Source: JAGPUQ01 sp947084925 (lineage in GTDB: Bacteria > Pseudomonadota > Gammaproteobacteria > Pseudomonadales > Porticoccaceae). From it: a stretch of DNA of 64,000 nt. Below, piece after piece: positions 25,160-34,284 of the stretch. The notes under the pieces were generated by a model. It made no database searches, was not told the DNA's origin, and was given only the letters and a program-made list of their open reading frames with translations. Where the stretch lies: the NCBI GenBank assembly GCA_947084925.1, contig CAMTUJ010000005.1, forward strand, positions 23,606 through 87,605, given 5' to 3'. The first letter of the stretch is position 1. The number at the start of each line of letters is the position of its first letter. A program made the translations under genes and the position numbers.

Positions 25160-26758
25160 ATGACGCCCCTGTTGGTCTGGTCCTGGGTGTTTTTGATTCT
25201 GTACATCGGCCTGATGCTCGGGCTTGGCTACATGGGCATGCGGCGCGTCACCGGCAGCGATGACTTCTCGACGGCGCGCAACGGCTACGGCATGTGGTTC
25301 CTCGGGCTTGCCATGACCGCGACCACCGCCTCCGGCGCCACCTTTCTCGGCATTCCCGGACTCGGCTACATCTACGGGCTGCCCGCCGTGGGCTATGCGC
25401 TGGTATACCCCTTCGCCGTTTATCTGGGGATCTGGCTCTGCTTCAAGCAGGTCCAGCGCACCGGCCACCATTTCGGCAACCGCTCGATTCCGGAATTCAT
25501 CGGCGACCGCTACCAGTCGGATCCGTTGCGCATCGTGGTCGCGGTGTTTTCGCTGGTGCTGCTGTTCTACCTCGCGGCCCAGTTGCTGGCCGGGCTGGTG
25601 ATGTTTCAGCAGTTGCTGGGACTCGACGCCGACTGGGCGCTGGCGGTGACGGCCGCGGTGCTGCTGGTCTACGTGGTGCTTGGAGGCGCGCACGCCGATA
25701 TCCTCACCGATGGCATCCAGGGTGTCATGATGCTGGTGCTTGCCGCGGTGATCATCGGCCTGTTCGCGTTCGGCGTCGGAGTGCCCGGCGGGTTCGGGGG
25801 TGTACTCGACCGCCTGGCCGCGCTGGATCCGCACACGGTGAAGCTGTTCTATCCCGGTTCGTCGCTGTTCGATTCCTGGTGGGATCTGAGCGCCATTTTC
25901 CTCGCCCACTTGTCGCTTGGCATGCTGCCCCATATCGGCAACAAGATCTGGGCGCTGCGCGAGGGCGTCGGCCATACCCGCTTCATGTTGCTGTGCCTGG
26001 TGTTCGGCCTGGTGCTGAGCGCGATGATCCTCGGCGGTTTGCTGGCCCGCGCCGTGCTGGGTGACCGCCTGCTGACGGCGCCCGGGGACCCCAACCAGGC
26101 GATACCGGTGCTGCTGATCGAGGTGTTCCCGGCTTGGCTGGCGGCGCTGTTTGGCGCCGGCATCCTGGCGGCCATCATGTCCACGGCGGACGGCCTGGTG
26201 ATCTCCATCTCGCAGGTATTCGCCAACGACATCTACCGCCGCGGTCTGGTGCCGCTGCTGCACCCGCAGGCAACGCCGGAGCAGGTGGATCGCAATGTCC
26301 TGCGCATCAGCCGCTGGGGCGTGGTGGTGGTCATGATCGGCGCGGCGTGGCTGGCCTGGGAGTCGATCGGCCAGAACATCGCGCTCATGGTGTGGGTGGG
26401 TCTGGGCGGTTTGATGGCGGCACTGGTGGGTCCGCTCATTCTCGGCGTGTTCTGGCGCGGGGTAACCCGGCAGGGCGCGCTGTGGGGCTTTATTGCCGGC
26501 GCCCTGGCCTTTACCGTGTTGCGCCAGGCCTGGCTGCCGGCCGGCGCGGTCGACGGCAATCCGCTGGCGCAGGCGCTGTTTTGGGTCGCGCGCCAGGCCG
26601 ACAACCCGTTTGCCTGCACCACCATCGCCGAGGGATTCTGCATCCTGGTGACGGTGGTGGTGTCGCTGGTGACCAAGCCGTTGCCGCAAGCCCATCTGGA
26701 CCGTATTTTTGGCGTTCATCCCCCGGCGCTCGGGCTGGTGGACGATCGCAGTGCATGA
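25160..26758 (+). CDS. Sodium:solute symporter (SSF family)
   Basis: A 532-residue membrane protein of the sodium:solute symporter family (PutP/PanF fold), with about 13 hydrophobic segments. Family motifs include GATFLGIPGLGYIYGLPA at residues about 55-72, GGAHADILTDGIQG, and the C-terminal ILAAIMSTADGLVISISQV with its conserved Ser/Thr sodium site. The solute is not predictable; relatives carry amino acids, carboxylates or pantothenate. It follows SQR on the same strand, but a common role is not evident. Confidence 0.9.
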   Translation: MTPLLVWSWVFLILYIGLMLGLGYMGMRRVTGSDDFSTARNGYGMWFLGLAMTATTASGATFLGIPGLGYIYGLPAVGYALVYPFAVYLGIWLCFKQVQRTGHHFGNRSIPEFIGDRYQSDPLRIVVAVFSLVLLFYLAAQLLAGLVMFQQLLGLDADWALAVTAAVLLVYVVLGGAHADILTDGIQGVMMLVLAAVIIGLFAFGVGVPGGFGGVLDRLAALDPHTVKLFYPGSSLFDSWWDLSAIFLAHLSLGMLPHIGNKIWALREGVGHTRFMLLCLVFGLVLSAMILGGLLARAVLGDRLLTAPGDPNQAIPVLLIEVFPAWLAALFGAGILAAIMSTADGLVISISQVFANDIYRRGLVPLLHPQATPEQVDRNVLRISRWGVVVVMIGAAWLAWESIGQNIALMVWVGLGGLMAALVGPLILGVFWRGVTRQGALWGFIAGALAFTVLRQAWLPAGAVDGNPLAQALFWVARQADNPFACTTIAEGFCILVTVVVSLVTKPLPQAHLDRIFGVHPPALGLVDDRSA

Positions 26759-26785
26759 GGGCGCGCGCCCCTGGAGATGACGACA

Positions 26786-27244
26786 ATGCAGCACTGGCTC
26801 TTCAAGACCGAACCCGAGACCTACAGCATCGCGGACCTGAAACGCGAAGAGCGCTGCGGCTGGGACGGCATCCGCAATTACCAGGCCCGCAACCGGCTGC
26901 GCGACGAGGTCGCGGTGGGCGACCAGGTGCTGATCTACCATTCGAGTTGCGCCGAGCCGGCGGTGGTCGGGCTGGCGGAGGTGTGCGGCGCGGCGCGCAC
27001 CGACCCCTGCCAGTTCGATCCCGAGGCGCGCTATTACGATCCCAGGTCGACGCCCGACCAGCCCCGCTGGATGCTGGTGGACTTGCTGTTCAAGGAGGCG
27101 TTCGCTACACCCCTGACCCTCAAAGCCATCAAGGCCGATGCCCTGTTCGCCGATATGGAACTGGTCAGCAAGAGCCGGCTGTCGATCCAGAAGGTGGCCC
27201 CGGCACAGTTCGACGCCATCCTCGGTCGCTGCCGCGCCGGCTGA
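26786..27244 (+). CDS. EVE-domain protein
   Basis: A 152-residue EVE-domain protein (PUA-like fold that recognises modified bases). MQHWLFKTEPETYS is the standard opening, followed by WDGIRNYQARN and GDQVLIYHSS. I choose the ATG at 26786 because GGAG lies 9 bases upstream; an ATG at 26777 sits directly on that site. It is a common stand-alone gene in proteobacteria, and its neighbours here give no specific hint. Confidence 0.9.
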   Translation: MQHWLFKTEPETYSIADLKREERCGWDGIRNYQARNRLRDEVAVGDQVLIYHSSCAEPAVVGLAEVCGAARTDPCQFDPEARYYDPRSTPDQPRWMLVDLLFKEAFATPLTLKAIKADALFADMELVSKSRLSIQKVAPAQFDAILGRCRAG

Positions 27245-27250
27245 GCCGCC

Positions 27251-28087
27251 ATGGCCATCTGGCTGAGCGCGCACGAGGCGATGATCCGGCTCGGCTGCTT
27301 TCTGACCGTGCTCACGGCCATGGCGTTGTGGGAAAGGATTGCGCCGCGACGCGCGCTCGCGCTGCCCCGCTCGACGCGGTGGTTCAGCAACCTGGGACTG
27401 ATGCTGCTCGGCAGCCTGGCGGCGCGGCTGCTGGTGCCGGTGGCGGCGACCGGCGTGGCGCTGTTCGCGGCGCGTGAAGGTTCCGGACTGTTCAATCAGA
27501 TTGCGGCGCCGGCTTGGGTCGCGCTCGTGGTGTCAGTGGTAGTGCTGGATGCCGCGATCTACTTGCAGCATCTGATGTTCCATGCCGTGCCCGTGCTGTG
27601 GCGGCTGCATCTCGTTCACCACGCGGACGTCGATTTCGACACCAGCACCGGCGTGCGTTTTCATCCCATCGAGATTGTAGTGTCGCTGTTGATCAAATGC
27701 GCCGTGATCCTGCTGCTGGGCCCGCCCGTGGCCGCGGTCATTCTGTTCGAAGTGCTGCTGAATGCGACCGCGCTGTTCAATCACGGCAATGTGCGTCTGC
27801 CGCGCGCGCTCGACCGCCGGCTGCGCTGGCTGGTGGTCACCCCCGACATGCATCGGGTGCACCATTCGGTTCACGGCGACGAGACCAACAGCAACTTCGG
27901 GTTCAATCTGCCCTGGTGGGATCGACTCTGCGGCACCTATAGGGAGCAGCCGCGCGATGGCCATCCCGGCATGATCATCGGGCTGCACGCGCCCCGCGAT
28001 CCGCGGCTGGTCGCGCGCCTCTCCGGGGTACTGCGGCTGCCGTTCTTGCGAACCGGCGCGGGTTATGCGATCAATCAACGTGACTGA
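27251..28087 (+). CDS. Sterol desaturase/fatty-acid hydroxylase family membrane protein
   Basis: A 278-residue di-iron membrane oxygenase with four or so hydrophobic segments. The eight-histidine signature is readable: HLMFH, then HLVHHADVDF, NHGN, and HRVHHS further on. Family members hydroxylate or desaturate lipids such as sterols, carotenoids or ornithine lipids using O2. It starts 6 bp after the EVE stop, so it is probably co-transcribed with it. The substrate is not known. Confidence 0.88.
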   Translation: MAIWLSAHEAMIRLGCFLTVLTAMALWERIAPRRALALPRSTRWFSNLGLMLLGSLAARLLVPVAATGVALFAAREGSGLFNQIAAPAWVALVVSVVVLDAAIYLQHLMFHAVPVLWRLHLVHHADVDFDTSTGVRFHPIEIVVSLLIKCAVILLLGPPVAAVILFEVLLNATALFNHGNVRLPRALDRRLRWLVVTPDMHRVHHSVHGDETNSNFGFNLPWWDRLCGTYREQPRDGHPGMIIGLHAPRDPRLVARLSGVLRLPFLRTGAGYAINQRD

Positions 28088-28303
28088 CTTCAAAAACCCG
28101 TTGGTAACCGGTGAATCGGGCATCCTGTTTCTTGACGAAGCGAGGCTGCCCGGAACAGTCTGACGCCATTGCTGGCCGGTTGACTGGTCGGCGCGATTCG
28201 CGAACGGCGTCGGATCATTCAGGGTGTCCCCGGAGAATACCGGGCTGGCCCCGTCTGTGCTCCGGAGTCTATTTGCAATGGTTATGACGACAGGGATGCG
28301 ATT

Positions 28304-31180
28304 ATGGAAAGTACAACAATAAAGCGGCTGCTGTTGATGCGCGACAACAAGGGCGCAGCCGTCGTCCAGCTCAAGCAGTCGCTGAGTGAGGTGCTCGGCG
28401 ACGCTGCGAAGACCTACCCCGGCCTTGCCGATGGCGAGGTTTTCGACGCCGACACCGAGACCGCGTTGCGCGCCTGGCAGGCAAGTGTCGGGCTGGTCGC
28501 CGATGGCATTGCCGGCCCCCGCGCCCAGATCGCGCTCAACATGGCGCCGCCGGCCAGATTCGCCGTCAGCCTCGACACCGCAACCGTGAGCACGCTGTTC
28601 CCGTTCACCAGATCCGCCAACATCGCCAACAATCTGCCCTACGTCGCTGCCGCGCTCGGAGCCTTCGGTCTGACCGATCCGGACATGGTCGCCGTTGCGC
28701 TCGGCACCATCCGCGCGGAGACCGAAGGCTTCGTGCCCATCGCGGAATTGCCCTCGCGCTTCAACACGCTGGCCGGTCTGCCGCCCTTCAGTGCCTACGA
28801 CGCCACGACCAGGCTCGGCAAACAACTCGGCAACCGGGAGCCCGGCGACGGCAGGCGTTATTGCGGACGTGGCTATGTGCAATTGACCGGACGCGCCAAC
28901 TACGCGCGTTACGGCGCGCTGCTTGATATCGCGCTGGCCGAAAACCCTGACGCCGGGTGTGCGCCGGAAGTGGCGGCCTGTCTGCTGGCGGCCTTCATCG
29001 ACACGCACCAGGATCGCCTCCGCAAGGCACTTGCCACGAACGACCTGCGCGCGGCGCGCAAAGTCGTGAACGGTGGCAGTCACGGACTGGTTCCCTTCTC
29101 CGACGTCGTCACCAGGGCCCGCGCCATCTGGGCGGCAGCGGCGCCTGCGCCAGCGTTGGCGGGTGCGCGACGCAAGGCGGCAACGACACCCGCGCTGGTC
29201 ACCCGCAAGGCCCGGCTGGATGTCAAACCCGATCCCCGGGATCTGCGCGACCGCGCCTACATCCCGCCACCGCGCAGTCTGCCGCAGGCATTTCCCGCCG
29301 ACGCCGATATCGCCCGCTCGCTGGGCCACTACACCCAGGCAAAACTCATTCTCGATCAGGGTCAGGAGGGTGCCTGCACCGGTTTTGGCCTCGCCTGTGT
29401 AATCAATTATCTGCGCTGGCGATCCGCCGGGATGCCCAAGCGCTTTGCGCGGATCAGTCCGCGCATGCTGTACCACTTCGCGCGTCGTTTCGACGAATAC
29501 GAAGGCGAGAATTACGAGGGATCGAGCTGCCGTGGTGCGCTGAAGGGCTGGTACCACAACGGTGTCTGCCATGAGGCCAAGTGGGATTACCAGCCGGGAA
29601 GCGACACTCTGCCGGCGCCCGGTTGGGATACCGAGGCACTGGAAACCACGCTCGGGGTTTACTATCGCATCGAGCGCCAATCCATCACCGACCTGCAGGC
29701 GGCGATTCAGGAAGTCGGCGCGATTTATGTGTCGGCGAATACCCATGCCGGCTGGGATACGGTCAGCAGAGCCAAGCCGCCGGCATCCCACGCCGATCTG
29801 CCGGTGATCGACTTTGACGGCCTGCCCTCCCGCGGCGGCGGTCATGCCTTTGCGCTGATCGGATTCAACCGCACCGGTTTCGTGATCCAGAATTCCTGGG
29901 GCCCTCAATGGGGTGCTGGTGGTTTCGCCGTGCTCGGCTACGCCGACTGGCTCGCCAATGGCATGGATGCCTGGGTCGCCGCCCTCGGCGTGCCGGGCGT
30001 GGTTGCGGGACGTTTCGCAACCAAAGCCAGCGCCGCCGGTCGCGCCGCCGCCGCGCCCGCGGATTGGTGGAGCGAGGAAACCGCGTACCAGCACAGCATC
30101 GTGCTCGGCAACAACGGCCGCGTGAACCATTTCGATACCGTCGATGGCGTCAACCGTACCCTGCACCACCAGGCCGCCGTGCTGCCGGATGCCTGGTTTC
30201 GCGCGTCCGGTCACGCGCGCAAGCGGCTCGTCATCTACGCCCATGGAGGCCTCAACAGCGAGGCCGATGCGATCAAGCGTGCCCGCGCGATGGGCCGCTA
30301 CTTCCTGGCCAACGGCTGCTACCCGCTGTTCCTGGTGTGGAAGAGCGGGCTGCTGGAATCGATCGGTAACGCGCTGGCGGACAAGATTCCTGGCGCGGCG
30401 CAACGGGTGGGTGGTTTTGCGGACGCGGTGACCGATCCGATTGTCGAGAACACCGTTGGCCGCTTCGCGGCACGGCCGCTGTGGAGCGAAATGAAGGAGA
30501 ACGCCGAGCTGGCCGCGCGGAGTGGCCGGGGCGGGGATCTGCTCGGCGACGCGCTGAAGGCACTCGCGAGCGGCTGGGGCGACGCGTTCGAACTGCACCT
30601 GGTGGGTCATTCCGCGGGCTCCATCGCGCTCGGCCGCCTGATCGCCAATTTCACCGGCAAGGATCTCGATCGACACATCCGCTCGGTCCACCTGTATGCA
30701 CCCGCCTGCACGGTGGATTTCGCCAACCGCCATTACGCGCCGTCGCCCGCAATCATGGACAATCTCTACCTCGACATCCTGTCGGATGCCCGTGAACAGG
30801 ACGACAATGTCGTCTCCATCTATCGCAAATCGTTGTTGTATCTGGTATCCCATGCCCTGGAAGCCGACAAGCGCGTGCCCATTCTCGGGCTCGCCAATGT
30901 CTTCGATCACGATTACAAGGGCTGGAATGGATCACCCGACACCGGGGAGACGCTCGCCAACTGGCGCAATGCAGCGGAAGCTCACCAGCTTGAAAAGCGT
31001 CTGACCCGCCACGACAACGACCGGTTTTTCGCGCGGCGCGCTGCCGTCAACGCCGTGGACAAGCTCGAGCGCGCGGCCCATGGCGGTTTCGACAACGATG
31101 TTGATGTGATCGGCAAAACGCTGGAGCGCATCACCGGCGCGGCGCTGGTGACGCCGGTCACCGATCTGGTCGGTTTCTAG
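28304..31180 (+). CDS. Four-domain protein: PG-binding, GH19-like, papain-like protease, alpha/beta hydrolase
   Basis: A 958-residue composite protein without a signal peptide. Residues about 5-85 are a peptidoglycan-binding type 1 domain (AVVQLKQSL, TETALRAWQ, GLVADGIAGP). Residues about 95-285 are a GH19 chitinase/lysozyme-like domain with a candidate catalytic Glu139 (RAETEG) and the family YCGRGYVQLTG motif. Residues about 310-570 are a papain-like C1 peptidase with Cys358, His514 and Asn530 (VIQNSWGPQWG). Residues about 640-850 are an alpha/beta hydrolase (YAHGGLN; GHSAG with Ser770). AGGG lies 8 bases before the ATG. Each domain keeps its catalytic residues, so it may be an active multi-enzyme wall-degrading effector. 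How it leaves the cell is unknown. Confidence 0.78.
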   Translation: MESTTIKRLLLMRDNKGAAVVQLKQSLSEVLGDAAKTYPGLADGEVFDADTETALRAWQASVGLVADGIAGPRAQIALNMAPPARFAVSLDTATVSTLFPFTRSANIANNLPYVAAALGAFGLTDPDMVAVALGTIRAETEGFVPIAELPSRFNTLAGLPPFSAYDATTRLGKQLGNREPGDGRRYCGRGYVQLTGRANYARYGALLDIALAENPDAGCAPEVAACLLAAFIDTHQDRLRKALATNDLRAARKVVNGGSHGLVPFSDVVTRARAIWAAAAPAPALAGARRKAATTPALVTRKARLDVKPDPRDLRDRAYIPPPRSLPQAFPADADIARSLGHYTQAKLILDQGQEGACTGFGLACVINYLRWRSAGMPKRFARISPRMLYHFARRFDEYEGENYEGSSCRGALKGWYHNGVCHEAKWDYQPGSDTLPAPGWDTEALETTLGVYYRIERQSITDLQAAIQEVGAIYVSANTHAGWDTVSRAKPPASHADLPVIDFDGLPSRGGGHAFALIGFNRTGFVIQNSWGPQWGAGGFAVLGYADWLANGMDAWVAALGVPGVVAGRFATKASAAGRAAAAPADWWSEETAYQHSIVLGNNGRVNHFDTVDGVNRTLHHQAAVLPDAWFRASGHARKRLVIYAHGGLNSEADAIKRARAMGRYFLANGCYPLFLVWKSGLLESIGNALADKIPGAAQRVGGFADAVTDPIVENTVGRFAARPLWSEMKENAELAARSGRGGDLLGDALKALASGWGDAFELHLVGHSAGSIALGRLIANFTGKDLDRHIRSVHLYAPACTVDFANRHYAPSPAIMDNLYLDILSDAREQDDNVVSIYRKSLLYLVSHALEADKRVPILGLANVFDHDYKGWNGSPDTGETLANWRNAAEAHQLEKRLTRHDNDRFFARRAAVNAVDKLERAAHGGFDNDVDVIGKTLERITGAALVTPVTDLVGF

Positions 31181-31244
31181 CATGCGCTGCCGATATTGAT
31201 GGCGTGGATCGCGGTAACGCCCCCGGTGACAAGAGGTATTTCCG

Positions 31245-34200
31245 ATGGCTGTGGCCACCGCCGCATGGCGGCGTGCAAAACAGACACTGTGGCAACGGCG
31301 CTCGGCACCCGCGCGCTGGAGCAGCGTGCTCGCGAGCCTGTTCGTCCTCTACCTGCTGCTCGGTTTCCTGCTGGTCCCCGTGATCATCAAGCAGCAATTG
31401 ATTGCCAGGACACATCAGGCCACCGGCCGCGACATTTCGGTCGAAGAAGTAAAATTCGACCCATTGCGACTGGCGCTGACCGTCAACGGCCTGAATCTGA
31501 AAGAAGAAAATGGCGAACCGTTCGCCGGTTGGGATAGTTTTTACGTCGACTTCGAGGCGGCGTCGCTGTTCAAGCGCGCGCTGACCTTTGCCGAAATCCG
31601 CTTGACGCGGCCTCGGGTGCGGATTCGCCGCCTGACGGCGGCAGCCTTCAATTTCACCAGCCTGCTGAGCACCGCCGCGCCGGCGCGGGCCGTCGCCGAG
31701 CCCGCGCCTGCTGCGGTGCTGCCCGCCATTCTGATCCAGCAACTCAGCGTCAGCGACGGCGAGCTGGTTTACCGCGACGATACCCACGCCGATGCACCGG
31801 TGCTGAAATACCTGCCCGTGAATTTCAGCGTCACGGCCTTCAGCACGCGCGCGCAGGAGAATGCACAGACTCAGGCCGAATTGACGCTCAGTGGTGAGAC
31901 GGGCGAGCGGTTCCACTGGCAGGGCGACCTCAGCCTGCCGGTACTGGCGTCCCGCGGCAGGATGGAGCTGCATGGTTTCGACCTTGCCGCGCTGTCACGC
32001 TTCACGGCCGAGGCGCTGCCGTTTCGCCTGGTTCGCGGCAAACTCGATGCCCACGTCGATTACCGGTTGGCCACGAGCGCGGATTCGGCGGGCAGCGCTC
32101 TCCGGGTCAATTTGTCCGACGGTGCGCTGACGCTCGGCGACCTGGCGCTTGCCGACAAAGCAGTGCCGGACGCCACGCCAATCGCGATCGCCAGCGTGCA
32201 GGTGGACGGTATCGGCCTGGACTCCGTGGACAGAACCATCGGCATCGACCGGGTTGCCGTCAACGGCGGCAAGATCAGCGGGATTCTCTCTGCCGCCGGC
32301 GAATTCGATTTGCTCAGGTTGTTCACGTCCGCGCCGGCCGCCGCTGCCGAGCCGAGTCCGGCAACGGCGGGCGCAAAGCCCTGGCTGACGACGCTCGCCA
32401 AGGCCAGCCTGGATGGCTTTCGCATCGAGCTGACCGATCAGTGGCCGAGTCCCCCGGTGACCGTTGCATTCGACCCGCTGCGGGTGACGCTGGACAATTT
32501 CCGCAGCGACAACAGTCAACCGGTGCAGCTCGCCATCGACAGCGGCGTCAATGGCGATGGCCGACTGCGCATCGGCGGACCCGTCAGCCTCGCACCGGTC
32601 CAGGCAACACTGAACATCGAAGCGGACAAAATTCCGCTCTCCGGATTTCAGCCCTACCTCAGTCGGGCCATCAATATCCAATTGCACAGCGGTGTCGCGA
32701 GCACCGCTGGCACCCTGACCTATCCGGAGACCGGGCAAAGCAGCGGGCTGAGTTATCGGGGCGATGTCGGCATCGACGATCTCCATACCACCGATAATCG
32801 TTTCAATCGGGAATTTCTGAGCTGGAAACGGCTTGCGGTAAAAGATCTGAATTTTCAGCAGGCCGCCAACCGTGTCGCGATCGACAGCGTCGAGTTCAAT
32901 CAACTCTACGGTCGTTTCGCGATTCGCGCGGATGGCACCACCAATGTCGAAAAGCTGCTGGTGACGGCGCCGGAATCCCGGGACTCCGCGACCTCCGGGA
33001 CGCCATCCCCACCTGTGACACCGCCCGCCCCGGCGTCACCCATGGCGATCGTGATCAATCGCGTTGCCATCGCCGACAGCGCGGCTTATTTCGCGGATCT
33101 GACCATGACTCCGGATTTCCGCGTCGGAATTTTCAACCTCAAGGGTGCGATCAGGAACATCGATTCCGGCAGCGGCAAGCCGATCGCTGTCGATCTGGTC
33201 GGCCAGGTGGATCGCTATGCGCCGGTAACCATCGCGGGCTTGGTCGATCCTTTCAAGGCGGCGCCGACCCTGGACATGAAGCTCGCATTCAAAAATCTCG
33301 AAATGACGACCTTGACGCCTTATTCAGGAGTCTATGCGGGGCACCGGATCAAGCAGGGGCAACTGTCGGTCGATCTCCACTACCAGCTCGAAAACGGCCA
33401 GGTGCTCGGCCAGAACCATATCGTGATGAACCAGATGGAACTTGGCGAGCGCGTCGAAAGCCCCAAGGCCACTGACCTGCCGCTGCGCCTCGCGCTCGCC
33501 CTGCTGAAGGACCGCAAAGGTGTCATCGACCTCGGGCTGGAAGTGAAAGGCAATATCAACGAGCCCAACTTCAGCATTGGCGGACTCGTCTTCAAGGCGT
33601 TCAAGAACCTGATCGTCAAAGCCGTCAGCGCGCCCTTCAAGCTGATCGCGGGTCTGGTGGGCGGCGGCGAAGACAATGGTCCCCTCGACGCCATCGCGTT
33701 CGCTCCCGGGTCGGAGCAACTCGACGCACGCGAAAAAGCCAAACTGGACCAGCTTGTCAAAGCCCTCGCCGAGCGGCCCCAACTTCGCCTCGATGTTACC
33801 GGCAATACCCTGCCCGAAGCGGACACCCGGGCGCTCGCGCAGATGGAGCTCGATCATCAGCTCGGTGCGTTGTTCGGCGCTGGCGGCGCCGACGGCAATC
33901 CGCCATGGCCCGGAATGAGTGCCGCGGTTGCCAACAGGAATTTCCGGCAGAAATTTTACGCGCTCTACGAAACCACGACGGGAGAGAGCGCCAAAACCCG
34001 GCGCAAGCGCATCGACAACGCGCTCAGTGAAGGCGGCGGGAAGCCCACCGATGCCGAGATCGACAGCGCACTCCACGAACATATCCGGCACGAGCTGCTG
34101 GCGCGGGAGGAAGTTCCGGAGAAGGCGCTGTCCGCGCTTGCCAGTCAGCGCGCCCTGACTGTCAAAGCCTATCTCGTCGACAGCGGTGGCCTGCCCCCGG

Positions 34201-34277
34201 ATCGCGTTTTCCTGGTGAGCGATGGCGCAGCCGGACAGCCGGCGCTGAGCGCCAGGCTGACGCTCAACGCACTGTGA
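31245..34277 (+). CDS. DUF748 AsmA-like envelope protein
   Basis: A 1010-residue protein of the DUF748 family. One membrane segment at about residues 28-48 (VLASLFVLYLLLGFLLVPVII) anchors a large periplasmic beta-rich AsmA-like region, with DISVEEVKFDPLRLALTVNG near its start and QGQLSVDLHYQLENG, LPLRLALALLKDRKG, IDLGLEVKGNI near residue 700-780. The last 200 residues resemble an OmpA-like peptidoglycan-binding region (IAFAPGSEQLDAREKAKLD, VKAYLVDSGGLPPDRVFLV). It probably spans or bridges the envelope. It begins 64 bp after the composite protein with AGAGGT 7 bases upstream, so it may share that operon. Confidence 0.85.
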   Translation: MAVATAAWRRAKQTLWQRRSAPARWSSVLASLFVLYLLLGFLLVPVIIKQQLIARTHQATGRDISVEEVKFDPLRLALTVNGLNLKEENGEPFAGWDSFYVDFEAASLFKRALTFAEIRLTRPRVRIRRLTAAAFNFTSLLSTAAPARAVAEPAPAAVLPAILIQQLSVSDGELVYRDDTHADAPVLKYLPVNFSVTAFSTRAQENAQTQAELTLSGETGERFHWQGDLSLPVLASRGRMELHGFDLAALSRFTAEALPFRLVRGKLDAHVDYRLATSADSAGSALRVNLSDGALTLGDLALADKAVPDATPIAIASVQVDGIGLDSVDRTIGIDRVAVNGGKISGILSAAGEFDLLRLFTSAPAAAAEPSPATAGAKPWLTTLAKASLDGFRIELTDQWPSPPVTVAFDPLRVTLDNFRSDNSQPVQLAIDSGVNGDGRLRIGGPVSLAPVQATLNIEADKIPLSGFQPYLSRAINIQLHSGVASTAGTLTYPETGQSSGLSYRGDVGIDDLHTTDNRFNREFLSWKRLAVKDLNFQQAANRVAIDSVEFNQLYGRFAIRADGTTNVEKLLVTAPESRDSATSGTPSPPVTPPAPASPMAIVINRVAIADSAAYFADLTMTPDFRVGIFNLKGAIRNIDSGSGKPIAVDLVGQVDRYAPVTIAGLVDPFKAAPTLDMKLAFKNLEMTTLTPYSGVYAGHRIKQGQLSVDLHYQLENGQVLGQNHIVMNQMELGERVESPKATDLPLRLALALLKDRKGVIDLGLEVKGNINEPNFSIGGLVFKAFKNLIVKAVSAPFKLIAGLVGGGEDNGPLDAIAFAPGSEQLDAREKAKLDQLVKALAERPQLRLDVTGNTLPEADTRALAQMELDHQLGALFGAGGADGNPPWPGMSAAVANRNFRQKFYALYETTTGESAKTRRKRIDNALSEGGGKPTDAEIDSALHEHIRHELLAREEVPEKALSALASQRALTVKAYLVDSGGLPPDRVFLVSDGAAGQPALSARLTLNAL

Positions 34278-34284
34278 TGGGTTA

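Noticed and set aside
26786..27244. EVE-domain protein as part of an anti-phage system.
   Set aside because: Stand-alone EVE genes are common, and no restriction or nuclease genes are near.
25145..27274. A 709-codon minus-strand frame opposite the symporter and EVE genes.
   Set aside because: Composition is His/Gln-rich without domains, and the plus-strand genes have clear family motifs and ribosome-binding sites.
27533..30910. A 1125-codon open frame on the minus strand opposite the sterol-desaturase-like and four-domain genes.
   Set aside because: It lies opposite two well-supported plus-strand genes whose catalytic motifs are intact. Its translation has no recognisable domain and is rich in His, Gln, Arg and Gly, as shadow frames in GC-rich DNA are.
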